DNA of 64,000 nt from NCBI GenBank assembly GCA_963797535.1, contig CAWCPQ010000001.1:1240001-1304000 (forward strand). The letters are read 5' to 3'. Positions 1-8,384 of this stretch are shown in pieces; within the stretch, counting starts at the first letter, position 1; each line of letters begins with the position of its first letter. The position numbers and the translations under genes were made by a program. The stretch is from JAWWOL01 sp963797535. Lineage in GTDB: Bacteria > Actinomycetota > Actinomycetes > JAWWOL01. The notes below the pieces were generated by a model that was not told where the DNA came from, made no database searches, and worked only from the letters and a program-made list of their open reading frames with translations.

Positions 1-441
1 CCGCGATCCCTGGCCGGCGAGCTGGCCGGATGGTCGCTGCCCGATGCCGCGTCGGACAGGGCGGAAGTCGTCACGCTGCACGTGCGCTACGACGGCCCGG
101 ACCTCGACGACGTGTGCGACCTCACCGGCCTGAGCGCCGACGAGGTGGTCGCCCGGCACACAGCGGGGGCCTACACGGTCGCTTTCCTCGGCTTCTCCCC
201 CGGCTTCCCCTACCTGACCGGACTGGATCCGGCGCTGTCCGTGCCTCGGCTGGCCTCGCCCCGCACCTCGGTGCCGCCGGGTTCCGTCGGCATCGGCGGC
301 GACCAGACCGGTGTCTACCCCGCCCCCACGCCGGGCGGCTGGCGGCTGATCGGCACCACCAGCGACGTGCTGTTCGACCCGCGGCGTCAGCCGCCCGCGC
401 TGCTGGCACCGGGCGACACCGTGCGCTTCGTGGCCTCGTGA
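1..441 (+). CDS. pxpB: 5-oxoprolinase subunit PxpB (KipI family), 5'-truncated by window edge
   Basis: This is the C-terminal 146 residues of a PxpB/KipI-family protein; the reading frame is open from base 1, so the start lies outside the window. Conserved family signatures are visible: GFSPGFPYLTGL, then PPGSVGIGGDQTGVYPAPTP and GGWRLIGTT. In bacteria PxpB works with PxpA and PxpC as the ATP-dependent 5-oxoprolinase that opens pyroglutamate to glutamate in the cytosol. Its stop codon overlaps the GTG start of pxpC (GTGA overlap), indicating translational coupling. Older annotations call it allophanate hydrolase subunit 1 or kinase inhibitor KipI. Confidence 0.93.
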   Translation, partial: PRSLAGELAGWSLPDAASDRAEVVTLHVRYDGPDLDDVCDLTGLSADEVVARHTAGAYTVAFLGFSPGFPYLTGLDPALSVPRLASPRTSVPPGSVGIGGDQTGVYPAPTPGGWRLIGTTSDVLFDPRRQPPALLAPGDTVRFVAS

Positions 442-1250
442 GCACGCTGCTCGTGCTCTCGGCCGGGGTGCAGACAACGGTCCAGGACCTCGGCCGGTCG
501 GGTTATGCCCGGATCGGCGTGCCAGTGGCCGGAGCGCTCGACCCGGCCGCGCTTGTCTCGGCCAACCGCGCCGTGGGCAACCGCGACGATGCGGCCGGGC
601 TCGAGTGCGTCCTGCGCGGGCCCACCCTGACGGCGGACACCGAGGTCGCGTTCAGCGTCGTCGGCGCCGGCTGGGCGCGCGGGCCCGAGCCGGTTGCGCG
701 CGGCGTCCCCTACCCCGTGGGTGCTGTTGCGGCCGGCCTTCGGTGCTGGGTCGCCATCTCGGGCGGGATCGCCATCGAGCCGCTGCTCGGCAGCCGCTCG
801 ACGGACACCCTGAGCCGGATCGGCGGCCGGCTGCTGCGCACCGGGGACGAGCTGCCACTGGGCCCGGCCGGAGTGGCCTCGGCCTCGGCGACCCCGGCTC
901 CGGCTCTGCCCGAGGGTGTCGTGACGCTGCGCGTGTTTCCCGGCCCGCACAGCGACCTGGCCGGGTCGCTCGACGGGCGGCGGTTCACGGTGGGTCCGCG
1001 CAGCGACCGCACTGCTCTGCGGCTGGACGGCGAACCGCTGGCGCGCAAAGCCGGCGACATCGCCACGATCGGGGTGGTGGCGGGGGCGGTCCAGCTGCCG
1101 CCGGACGGGCTGCCCATCGTGCTGATGGGCAACGCTGCCACGACCGGCGGCTATCCGGTGGTCGGAGTGGTGGTTGCGGAGGACTTGCGTCTCGCGGCCC
1201 AGCTGCGGCCGGGCGCTGCGGTGCGGTTGCGGGCTCAGGCCGCGGACTGA
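438..1250 (+). CDS. pxpC: 5-oxoprolinase subunit PxpC (KipA/biotin-dependent carboxyltransferase-like)
   Basis: A 270-residue protein of the PxpC/KipA family, the partner of PxpB in ATP-dependent 5-oxoproline hydrolysis. The start is the GTG overlapping the pxpB stop, which gives the typical N-terminus STLLVLSAGVQTTVQDLGR. Further family motifs are GVPVAGALDP near the N-terminus, PGPHSDL and SDRTALRLDG in the middle, and MGNAATTGGYPVVGVV near the C-terminus. The last 16 bases overlap the 3' end of a small convergent gene. The coupling to pxpB supports a heteromeric complex; pxpA, if present, must lie upstream of the window. Confidence 0.92.
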   Translation: MSTLLVLSAGVQTTVQDLGRSGYARIGVPVAGALDPAALVSANRAVGNRDDAAGLECVLRGPTLTADTEVAFSVVGAGWARGPEPVARGVPYPVGAVAAGLRCWVAISGGIAIEPLLGSRSTDTLSRIGGRLLRTGDELPLGPAGVASASATPAPALPEGVVTLRVFPGPHSDLAGSLDGRRFTVGPRSDRTALRLDGEPLARKAGDIATIGVVAGAVQLPPDGLPIVLMGNAATTGGYPVVGVVVAEDLRLAAQLRPGAAVRLRAQAAD

Positions 1251-1363
1251 CCCGCGTCGGAGTCGGCCGGCTCGGTCTCGGCCGGCAGCACCCACTCGCT
1301 GGCGCACTGTCCGCACCACGCAGCGAGCACGGTGCCATGTTCACACAGGATGTCAGTGGTCAC
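1235..1363 (-). CDS. 42-residue zinc-ribbon-like microprotein
   Basis: A small unrecognised protein read from a GTG start preceded by a good ribosome binding site (GAGGAG, about six bases upstream). The peptide has a C-x-H arrangement (CEH at residues 8-10) and a CxxC pair (CGQC), spaced as in a one-finger metal-binding ribbon, followed by an acidic tail. Its 3' end overlaps the convergent pxpC by 16 bases. It may be a real microprotein of unknown role; the evidence is the RBS and the cysteine spacing only. Confidence 0.5.
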   Translation of the reverse strand: MTTDILCEHGTVLAAWCGQCASEWVLPAETEPADSDAGQSAA

Positions 1364-1450
1364 CGGTTGCTCCTCTCTGCGCTTGTGGTCGGCACGTCCG
1401 ACCGGGTTCTTCATAGGCCGAGTGTGCCGGGTTGGGCCGGCCGACACGGC

Positions 1451-1472
1451 GCGCGTCACCTGATAGACGCGC
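1451..1472. promoter_or_regulatory. Small inverted repeat upstream of the microprotein gene
   Basis: GCGCGTC and GACGCGC form a 7-bp inverted repeat with an 8-base spacer, about 90 bases upstream of the GTG start of the small minus-strand gene. It could be an operator or a weak hairpin; nothing else supports either reading. Confidence 0.2.
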
Positions 1473-1630
1473 ACTGTTGACAGGCCGTTGTCACACCATC
1501 AACGGCGAGCGTTGCACGCATTGCTGAAGTATTTCTTGGGGCCGGCTGCCCGCGTCGTCACTTGTGCCGGCGAACGAGGAACCGAAAGATTGCCCACAGG
1601 ATCAGCCACATGCCTGGAGTATGCCCCGAC

Positions 1631-2551
1631 TCAGGTCTCGAGCAGGTCTGCCAGCTGACGAGCATTGACCTGCGCGTAGTTGCGGTAGCAGTTGTTCAGC
1701 AGCACATGCGTCTCCTTGGCCTGCCCGGCCAGCTCGCGCACCCTGGGCGCCCACTCCTCGAGCTCGCCCTCGCTGTAGAGGTAGCCGAAGCGCTCGTAGA
1801 TGTCGCGCGAGGTCCATTTGTCGCTGTGCCCGTGGAACCGTACGACCGCGAGCTCGGACGAGGTGGCGGCCACGACCGGCGGAATCGACGATGCGTGCCC
1901 CTGCGGCATGTCGACGACCACGTAGGGCAGCCCGTACGAGGTCAGGAAGTCGAGGGTCTCCGCCCGGTTGCCCTCGCTCATCCAGGTGTTGTTGCGGAAC
2001 TCCACGCAGATCGTCATGCCGCGCTCGTCCGCCCGGCGCTTGCACTCGAGCAGGTAGCCCTTGTTGGCCTTGCCGATCGGGAACCACTGCGGGAACTGGA
2101 ACAGCAGCGCACCGAGCTTGCCTGCCTCGGCCAGCGGCACCAGCGCCGACAGGAACCGGTCCCAGACCTCGTCGACAGCCTCCTGCTCGAGGTCCTTGAG
2201 GTAGACGTTGGCCTTTGCCGTCTCCGGCCGCAGCTCCTTGTAGATCGCGGAGACCTTGGTCGGGTGCTGGGTCAGCAACGAGAAGGCCTTGATGTTGAAC
2301 GTGAACCCGGCCGGCGTGCGCTGTGCCCACAACGCGGAGTTGCGCTCGTTCGGCGGCGAGTAGTAGGTCGCGTCGACCTCGACCACCGGGAACTGCTCGG
2401 CGTAGAAAGCCAGCCGCTCCTCGGCGCTGCGGGCGTCGTCGGGGTACCAGCCGGAGGCGAGCAGGGTCTTGTCCGTCCACGACGCGGTGCCGACCTTGAT
2501 CTCGCCCACGAACCCGACCGTACCCACCGGATCGGACAACAACTGCGACAC
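1631..2551 (-). CDS. DUF72 family protein (YecE-like)
   Basis: A 306-residue TIM-barrel-type DUF72 protein. Family signatures visible are KVGTASWTDKTLL near the N-terminus, VEVDATYYSPPNE, GFTFNIKAFSLLTQHP and VEFRNNTWM. The biochemical function of DUF72/YecE proteins is not established. The GTG start used here gives an extension of about 14 residues; many relatives begin at the GEIKVGTASW segment, so an internal GTG at 2509 is an alternative start, although no clear ribosome binding site decides it. It is divergent from the CBS-domain gene. Confidence 0.88.
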   Translation of the reverse strand: MSQLLSDPVGTVGFVGEIKVGTASWTDKTLLASGWYPDDARSAEERLAFYAEQFPVVEVDATYYSPPNERNSALWAQRTPAGFTFNIKAFSLLTQHPTKVSAIYKELRPETAKANVYLKDLEQEAVDEVWDRFLSALVPLAEAGKLGALLFQFPQWFPIGKANKGYLLECKRRADERGMTICVEFRNNTWMSEGNRAETLDFLTSYGLPYVVVDMPQGHASSIPPVVAATSSELAVVRFHGHSDKWTSRDIYERFGYLYSEGELEEWAPRVRELAGQAKETHVLLNNCYRNYAQVNARQLADLLET

Positions 2552-2636
2552 GCCTGTCCGAAATGACCCATACGGACTCTTGTGCTACCTCTGCGGTGGT
2601 CTCATGATGAAGCCCCACTCCCAGGAGGAGGACCTC

Positions 2637-3023
2637 ATGCAGGTGCGCGACGGGATGAGTTCATCGGTGCTGACCATCGGGCCGCACCACAGCCTGCGCG
2701 AGGCCGCGCGGCGAATGTCCGAGCGAAGGGTCGGTGCCGCGGTCGTCCTCGACGCTGACACCGGCATCGGCATACTCACCGAACGGGACATCCTGATCTC
2801 CATCGGCCTGGGTCAGAACCCGGACACCGAGCTGGTGTCGGACCATCTGACCGGTGACCTGGTGTTCGCGACACCGGAGTGGCCGCTGGAGACGGCGGCC
2901 GACACGATGGTACGAGGCGGCTTCCGTCACCTCGTGGTGATGGATGGCGGCGAGGTCAGCGGGATGCTGTCCGTCCGCGACATCGTGCGCTGCTGGAGCC
3001 GAGCCTCCGTCACGCTGCCCTGA
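2637..3023 (+). CDS. CBS-domain pair protein
   Basis: A 128-residue stand-alone protein built of two CBS motifs (about residues 8-62 and 70-122). The typical signatures are RRMSERRVGAAVVLD with GILTERDIL in the first and GGFRHLVVMD with GMLSVRDIVR in the second. CBS pairs bind adenosyl nucleotides and act as energy sensors or regulatory modules. The ATG at 2637 is chosen because it has a strong AGGAGGA ribosome binding site; an in-frame upstream extension lacks one. No partner enzyme is adjacent, so the regulated process is unknown. Confidence 0.85.
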   Translation: MQVRDGMSSSVLTIGPHHSLREAARRMSERRVGAAVVLDADTGIGILTERDILISIGLGQNPDTELVSDHLTGDLVFATPEWPLETAADTMVRGGFRHLVVMDGGEVSGMLSVRDIVRCWSRASVTLP

Positions 3024-3115
3024 ACGTCAGCACCTGTGGACAACCGTTCGGCAGATCGCGCCGTCCCGTGCAGGATCATCGACGAGAGCCCGCCGACGTG
3101 ATCCGAGGTGCCCCG

Positions 3116-3409
3116 ATGGAGCTGACCGTACGGCCGGACGACCTCGCCGGGGGTGCTGCCGCGCTGCGTGCTGCCGCAGCCAGCCTCGAGCAGGCGCGGG
3201 TCGAGCTCTCCGCCACGGCCGCACGGCTGGCCCCGCAGCTGGGCCCGCACGCGGCCGATGTCGCCGGCGCAACCCTGTCCGTAGCCATGGCTGGCGTCGA
3301 GCTGGTGGAGGACGATCTCGCGTCGTATGGTCGCGGGCTGATGGCCGCGGCGAGCTACTACGCAGCGCTGGACCGGCACGCCCTCGGCCGGGTCACGGTT
3401 CGGCGCTGA
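3116..3409 (+). CDS. Small EspC/WXG100-like protein (type VII secretion-associated family, tentative)
   Basis: A 97-residue alanine-rich helical protein starting MELTVRPDDLAGGAAALR. Its size, absence of a signal peptide, and two predicted amphipathic helices separated by a short turn resemble EspC- or WXG100-like proteins of actinobacterial type VII secretion systems. The canonical W-x-G turn is missing (the turn region reads LAPQLGPHAADV), so assignment to that family is an inference. No ESX core genes (eccC, mycosin) are visible in the window. Confidence 0.55.
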   Translation: MELTVRPDDLAGGAAALRAAAASLEQARVELSATAARLAPQLGPHAADVAGATLSVAMAGVELVEDDLASYGRGLMAAASYYAALDRHALGRVTVRR

Positions 3410-3422
3410 AGCACCGCAGCCG

Positions 3423-4259
3423 TCAGGGCATCGGGAGCGCGAGCCGGGCGAAGTAGCGGCCCTCTCGGCTCTCGACCACCAGCGGCAAGCCGAACGTCGC
3501 CGACAGCTGCGGGCCGGTGAGCATCGACTCGAGCGGACCGGCGCCGATGACCCGGCCGGCCTTGAGCAGCAGAGCGTGCGTGAACCCGATCGGGATCTCC
3601 TCGACGTGGTGCGTCACCATGATCATCGAGGGCGCGTTCGGGTCCTTGGCGAGACGGCTGAGCCGGCGCAGCAATGCTTCCCTGGCGCCGAGGTCCAGTC
3701 CGGCCGCCGGTTCGTCGAGCAGCAGCAGCTCCGGGTCGGTCATCAGCGCCCTGGCGATCTGCACCCGCTTGCGCTCACCCTCGGACAGGGTGCCGAACTG
3801 CCGGTCGACCAGCGCACGGCAGCCGAGCTGGTTGAGCAGGATCTGCGCCCTGGCCTCGTCATAGATCTCGTAGCTCTGGTCGCCGCGGACCAGGGAGGCG
3901 TGCGCCGCCGTGACGACCACGTCGAGCACCGAGGTCTGGTTGGCCAACCGGTCGGCAACAGCCGCACTCGCCCAGCCGATCCGGGTCTGCAGCTCGTCGA
4001 GGTCGGCCTCGGCCAGGTCCTCGTCGAGCAGGGTGGCAGTGCCGGTCGTCGGTGGGGCGACAGCGGCAACGACCTGCAGCAGCGTGGTCTTGCCGGCGCC
4101 GTTGGCCCCGATCACCACCCATCGCTGCCCGGTCCGGACCCGCCAGAAGACGTCCTGCAGCAGGGTCGCCCCTCCTCGGCGCACGCCGACACCGCGTAGG
4201 TGCACGACCTCGTCCGGAGCCGAGTCCACGCCGGCCGGGCGGTCCGTCTGGTCGGTCAC
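3423..4259 (-). CDS. ABC transporter ATP-binding protein (YlmA/ModF-like, single domain)
   Basis: A 278-residue cytosolic ABC ATPase. Walker A is GANGAGKTTL, the signature motif is LSEGERKRVQIARAL, Walker B is ELLLLDEPAAGLD, and the switch histidine lies in MVTHHVEEIP. It begins at a GTG with GAAGGA upstream. No permease or binding protein is adjacent, as is common for YlmA-type orphan ATPases in actinobacteria, so the transported substrate cannot be inferred. It is convergent with the EspC-like gene and divergent from sepH. Confidence 0.88.
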   Translation of the reverse strand: MTDQTDRPAGVDSAPDEVVHLRGVGVRRGGATLLQDVFWRVRTGQRWVVIGANGAGKTTLLQVVAAVAPPTTGTATLLDEDLAEADLDELQTRIGWASAAVADRLANQTSVLDVVVTAAHASLVRGDQSYEIYDEARAQILLNQLGCRALVDRQFGTLSEGERKRVQIARALMTDPELLLLDEPAAGLDLGAREALLRRLSRLAKDPNAPSMIMVTHHVEEIPIGFTHALLLKAGRVIGAGPLESMLTGPQLSATFGLPLVVESREGRYFARLALPMP

Positions 4260-4463
4260 TTGGGTGTCCTTCGTCGTCGCTCGCGAACCGCCCCCGGCGC
4301 CGTTGGGGACAGCGGCCTGGCCGGTCCTCGTTGGACCGCCGTGAGCAACCTACGACCTCCGCCCCTCCCCGTGCCCGCGGGGGCGCTGCGTGTCGCGGAT
4401 CGTCGCGAGCGCGCGGGCCCCGTACGGTGGGTGTCAGTCGAGCCGAGACCGAGGAGGTCCAGC

Positions 4464-5334
4464 ATGTGGGAGCTGAGGTTCGTCTCGGTTCATGAGGACG
4501 GCCAGCACCTCGTGGTCAGCTCGCCCGACTTCGAGGATCAGGCGTTCCTGCTGCCGCTCACGGATGAGCTGCGCGACGCCGTCGCCGCGCCCCCCGCTGC
4601 GCCGTCCCGGCCGGCTCCCACCTTCGGCGAGCAGCTGAGCCCGCGCGAGATCCAGACCCGGGTCCGCAGCTGGCGAGAGCGCCGAGCAGATTGCGGTGGC
4701 CACCGGACTGCCCGTTGCCCGGATCGAGCGCTTCGCCGGGCCGGTGCTGTCCGAGCGTGCCCACATGGCCGCCGCCGCACGCGAGGCCCGCCCTGCCGGA
4801 CAGGCCGAGGACGTCAGCCGCACCCTCGCCGAGATCGTCGACCCCCGCCTGAACGAGCTCGAGGTGGATGCCGAGACGGTCGAGTGGGACAGCTGGCGCC
4901 GTGACGACGGGGTCTGGATGGTCCAGCTCGGCTACGACGAGGCTGGTGACCGGCACACGGCCGAGTGGACCTGGGACCCCGTACGCCGGCAGCTGCGGTC
5001 CTACGGCGCCGCCGCCCGTGCGCTGATGGCGCCGCCGCCGGTCGAGCCGGCAGAGCCGGCCAAGCCCGGCCGCAGCAGTGCCCCCGCCGAGTCCACCAGC
5101 ACCGGCCTGCGGGTCGTGCCGCCCCGTCCGGCCAAGGCCTCACCACCGCCGGCCGTGCCCCCGGTGCCCGCGGTCAGCGAGGCCGAGGCGCAGAGCATCG
5201 GCGCGCACCCTTCCGGTCGGTCCAAGAAACCGCAGCCGGCAGAGGACGCTGACGACGGTCAGGCCAAGCGCGGGACGGTGCCGAGCTGGGACGACATCAT
5301 GTTCGGCATCAGGCGACCGGACGAGGCCACATGA
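4464..5334 (+). pseudogene. sepH: SepH (DUF3071) cell-division regulator, interrupted by a +1 frameshift at about 4671
   Basis: The N-terminal part (MWELRFVSVHEDGQHLVVSS, then SPREIQTRVRS) is in one frame and the rest (AEQIAVATGLPVARIERF and the acidic/proline linker) is in the next. Removing the T at 4671 restores SGESAEQIAVATGLPVARIE and gives a 289-residue protein. This matches DUF3071, the FtsZ-stimulating SepH of Streptomyces and mycobacteria, including its helix-turn-helix segment and the conserved C-terminal PSWDDIMFGIRR. The ATG has a GAGGAGG ribosome binding site. The single extra base is more likely a sequence error than inactivation. The stop overlaps the next gene by ATGA. Confidence 0.85.
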
Positions 5335-6062
5335 GCCAGCAGCTCACCCACCGTGCGTCAGCCGCCGGCCTGGCGGCAGTGCTGCTCCTGGGGCTGGTCA
5401 CGGGATGCGGCGGCAGCAAGAGCAAGCCGGCGGCCGCCTCCGCGTCGGCCACCCCCAACGCCGAGGCCATGCTCGCGGAGGCCAAGGCCACCCTCGACGC
5501 GACCAGCAGCCTGCACTTCGCGCTGACCACCACCAACGTGCCATCGGGCAGCGGCGGCATCACCTCCGGCGAGGGCGACGTGGCCCGCCCGGACAAGTTC
5601 CAGGGCACCCTCAAGGTGTCGAGCAGCGGGCTGTCCGGCACGGTCAAGGTCGTCTCCGTAGGCGGCGTCGTGTGGGCCAAGCTGCCGTTGCTGCCCGGCT
5701 ACCACAAGATCGACCCGGCGAAGTACGGCATCAGCGACCCCGGCAACCTGCTCAACCCGGACACCGGGCTGTCCAGCCTCCTGCTCGAGCCGACGAACGC
5801 GACGTACAAGGGCCAGGTCCGCGTCGACGGCGTCGTGCTCGACCAGGTCGACGCCACCCTGCCCGGCGCGGCCGTCGACAAGATCTTCAGCAGCGCCGAC
5901 CCGAGCCAGCCGGTCGACGCCCAGTTCGGCATCGAGCCCAGCACGCACGAGATTCGCTCGGCCACCATCACCGGACCGTTCTTCAGCTCCTCACAGAAGA
6001 GCACCCTGGCCATCGGCCTGAGCAACTACGGCGAGACCGTCAGCATCAGTGCCCCCGGCTGA
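5331..6062 (+). CDS. LppX/LprAFG family lipoprotein
   Basis: A 243-residue exported lipoprotein. A hydrophobic signal ends in a lipobox (LVTGC, Cys at about residue 25), followed by a Ser/Ala/Lys linker and a single LppX/LprG-like domain (LHFALTTTNVPSGSGG, VGGVVWAKLP, YGISDPGNLL). In mycobacteria this fold carries lipid molecules in a hydrophobic cavity and delivers them across the envelope, so a lipid-binding role is the likeliest. It overlaps the sepH stop by four bases and sits just upstream of a broken MFS gene; LprG-MFS pairing is a well-known arrangement (Rv1411c-Rv1410c), which supports the call. Confidence 0.85.
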   Translation: MSQQLTHRASAAGLAAVLLLGLVTGCGGSKSKPAAASASATPNAEAMLAEAKATLDATSSLHFALTTTNVPSGSGGITSGEGDVARPDKFQGTLKVSSSGLSGTVKVVSVGGVVWAKLPLLPGYHKIDPAKYGISDPGNLLNPDTGLSSLLLEPTNATYKGQVRVDGVVLDQVDATLPGAAVDKIFSSADPSQPVDAQFGIEPSTHEIRSATITGPFFSSSQKSTLAIGLSNYGETVSISAPG

Positions 6063-6066
6063 GCCG

Positions 6067-7792
6067 GTGGGCAGCGCCGGCGCCTCGTCCTGGCCTGCTT
6101 CGCCGTACTCCTCGCCGCGGCCGACACCTACGTGGTCGTGCTGGTGCTGCCCAACATCATGGACAGCGTCGGCCTGACGACCGACCAGCTGCAAAAGGCA
6201 ACGCCGATCGTCACCGGGTTCCTGCTCGGCTACATCGCGTTGCTGCCGTTGGTGGGCCGACTGTCCGACTTGTACGGCCGGCGCCCGATGCTGCTCGCCT
6301 GCGTGCTGGGCTTCGCCCTCGGGTCGGCCGTGACCGCCGGCGCTCATGACCTGACCGTCATCGTGCTCGGCCGCTTCCTCCAGGGCCTCGGCGGCGGCGG
6401 ACTCGTTCCCGTCACGTTGGCGCTGGTCGCTGACCTGTACCCCGCCGACCGGCGCAGCTTTCCGCTCGGCGTCGTGGGTGCCGTACAGGAGCTGGGCGCA
6501 CTGCTCGGACCGTTGTACGGGGCAGCGCTGGTCGCGCTCGGCGGATGGCGTTCGATCTTCTGGGTCAACCTGGTCGCGGGGCTGGCGCTCGCGGCGCTGA
6601 TCGGCCAGGGACCGGCGCGCCAGGACCGGCGGCGACATCGCCCGCGCGACCTGATCAGCTGGCTCCTGCTCGCCGTCGTCGCCGGGTCGGCCCTGCTGCT
6701 GATGGTGCGGCCGTCCGCCCTGGTCAACTCGGTTCGCTACGGCGACGTCTACGTGCCACGGTCCGACGGTCGTAGCTGGACCGAGCCCTTGGCGCTGGTG
6801 CTGATCGGGGCGCTGGTGCTGCTGATCCTGCGGCTGCTGCTGGCCAAGGACCCGCTCGTCCCGTTGCGCAAGCTCCCCTCGGTGCTGTCCTCGGCCGACT
6901 TCCTCGGAGCGGTTCTGTTCGCCGGACTGCTCGGCTGTGTGATCCTGACGTTCTCCGGCGGCGATCCCACGGCGCAAGCCGTCGCCTCGAGCCTGGCCGT
7001 GGCTCGTCCTGATCGGTGCCGCGCTGTTGGCGGGACTGGTGTGGCGCGAGACCCGCGCCGCCACTCCGCTGTTCGACCGGGAGGCGCTGGGCAACTCGGT
7101 CGCCATCGGCGCTTTCCTGGTCAGCCTGGCTGTCGGCGCGGGACTGATCGTCGCGCTGGTCGACATACCGCTGTTCGCCAGGGCAACCGTCTTCCCGGAC
7201 TCCCAGCTCGACGCGGCCCTGGTCCTTGTCCGGTTCCTGGTCGGCGTACCGGTCGGCGCGCTGCTGGGCGGTGCGGTGTGCGAACGTCTCGGCTACCGCG
7301 CGACCGCCGCCGCCGGCATGACGCTCGCCACCGTGTGCTTCCTGTTCATGGCCAACTGGGGTGCCAGGGCGCTGCCGACGCATGGCCTCGCCGCGGCCGA
7401 CACCGTGCTGCTGGTCTGCGGTCTCGGGTTCGGTCTCGCCATCGCCCCGGTCAACGCGGCAGCGCTGAGGGCCGTACCTGCCCAGGGCGCACGGCCTGGT
7501 CAGCGCGCTGGTCGTGCTCAGCCGCAGCGTCGGCATGCTGGTCGGGCTGTCAGCCCTGACCGCGCTCGGCCTGCACGCGTTCTCGCACGCGCTGAACAGG
7601 CTCGGCACGCCGGACCGGGTCTGCCCGGACACACCCACGGACTGCCCCGTGTACAACCACGCCGCCCATCTGGCGCTGCTGCACGAGCTGCACGTGATCT
7701 TCGCCGGAGCCGCCGCGTGCACTGCGGTCGCGGCGGTGCTGGCCGCTGCCATGCTCAGCCGACGCGAGCCGGCAGCCGAACCGTCGTCGTGA
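6067..7792 (+). pseudogene. MFS transporter (P55/EmrB-like), split by at least two frameshifts
   Basis: Three consecutive reading frames together encode a many-helix major facilitator. Frame one holds MDSVGLTTDQLQK, the loop motif GRLSDLYGRRPML, and GRFLQGLGGGGLVPV. The frame changes near 6995 and again near 7487, each an apparent extra base, continuing through VWRETRAATPLFDRE and finally SVGMLVGLSALTALGLHAF. The first helix (LVLACFAVLLAAADTY) lies upstream of the GTG at 6132 with no in-frame start, so another shift near 6070 is likely. With the LppX/LprG-like lipoprotein immediately upstream, this resembles the mycobacterial LprG-P55 (Rv1411c-Rv1410c) pair that exports triacylglycerol-type lipids and drugs. 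Its last 38 bases overlap the convergent gene. Confidence 0.8.
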
Positions 7793-8384
7793 GCCGGGTC
7801 CACGACGGCCGTCGCGGCGTGGACCCGAAACCGAACCGCACCGGTGGCGTCACGTCCGCGAGAGCGCCCTGGTCCTCGCCCCGCCACGATGCCGACACCA
7901 GCGACAGCCGGCGGTTGTCCCTGGCGGCGTACCACTCCCTGCGTCCAGCGGCGGCACTGCCGACCGTCCGGACCCCCGGCACGACGAGCCGGGCAGCCGG
8001 TCGCACAGCGACACCCACCACAGCCGCTCCGCCAGCCAGCCGGGTACGAGGTGCAGCAGCCGCCCGCGGCCAGTCCGGCTCCCGACCCGGAACGTCACGT
8101 CGAGCTCGCCGGCGACGACCCGCACAAGGCGGTCGCGACCGTCGGGGTGCCACAGGGCCACCGGCGTCACGACGCACCTCGTCGAACCTGTAGGTCGTCC
8201 TGACGAAGTCCGCCAGCTCGCGGGTCGGCGCTATCAGCACCCGGTGACCCGCCGCGGACTCGACCATCACGTCGGCCACCGGCCCGTACGGCGAGGAGAT
8301 CCAGCAGCCGACGACGATCCGCAGCCCGCTGGCGGTGCCGAGCCCGGCGATCCAGCCGTCGAAGCGCAGGTCGCCGGCGCTCAA
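7755..8384 (-). pseudogene. Conserved hypothetical protein, two compensating frameshifts
   Basis: Read from a TTG that overlaps the stop of the GH15 gene (TTGA), about 209 residues. The N-terminal third (LRFDGWIAGLGTASGLRIVVG, then FVRTTYRFDEV) is in one frame, the middle (TPVALWHPDGRDRLVRVVAG to LWWVSLCDRL) is in a second frame entered near 8170, and the end (ARLVVPGVRTVGSA, REWYAARD, PVRFGFGSTPR) returns to the first near 8003. I do not recognise a named domain; residual similarity to an actinobacterial protein found beside GH15 enzymes is from memory. Coupling to the GH15 gene suggests a linked role. Confidence 0.6.
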
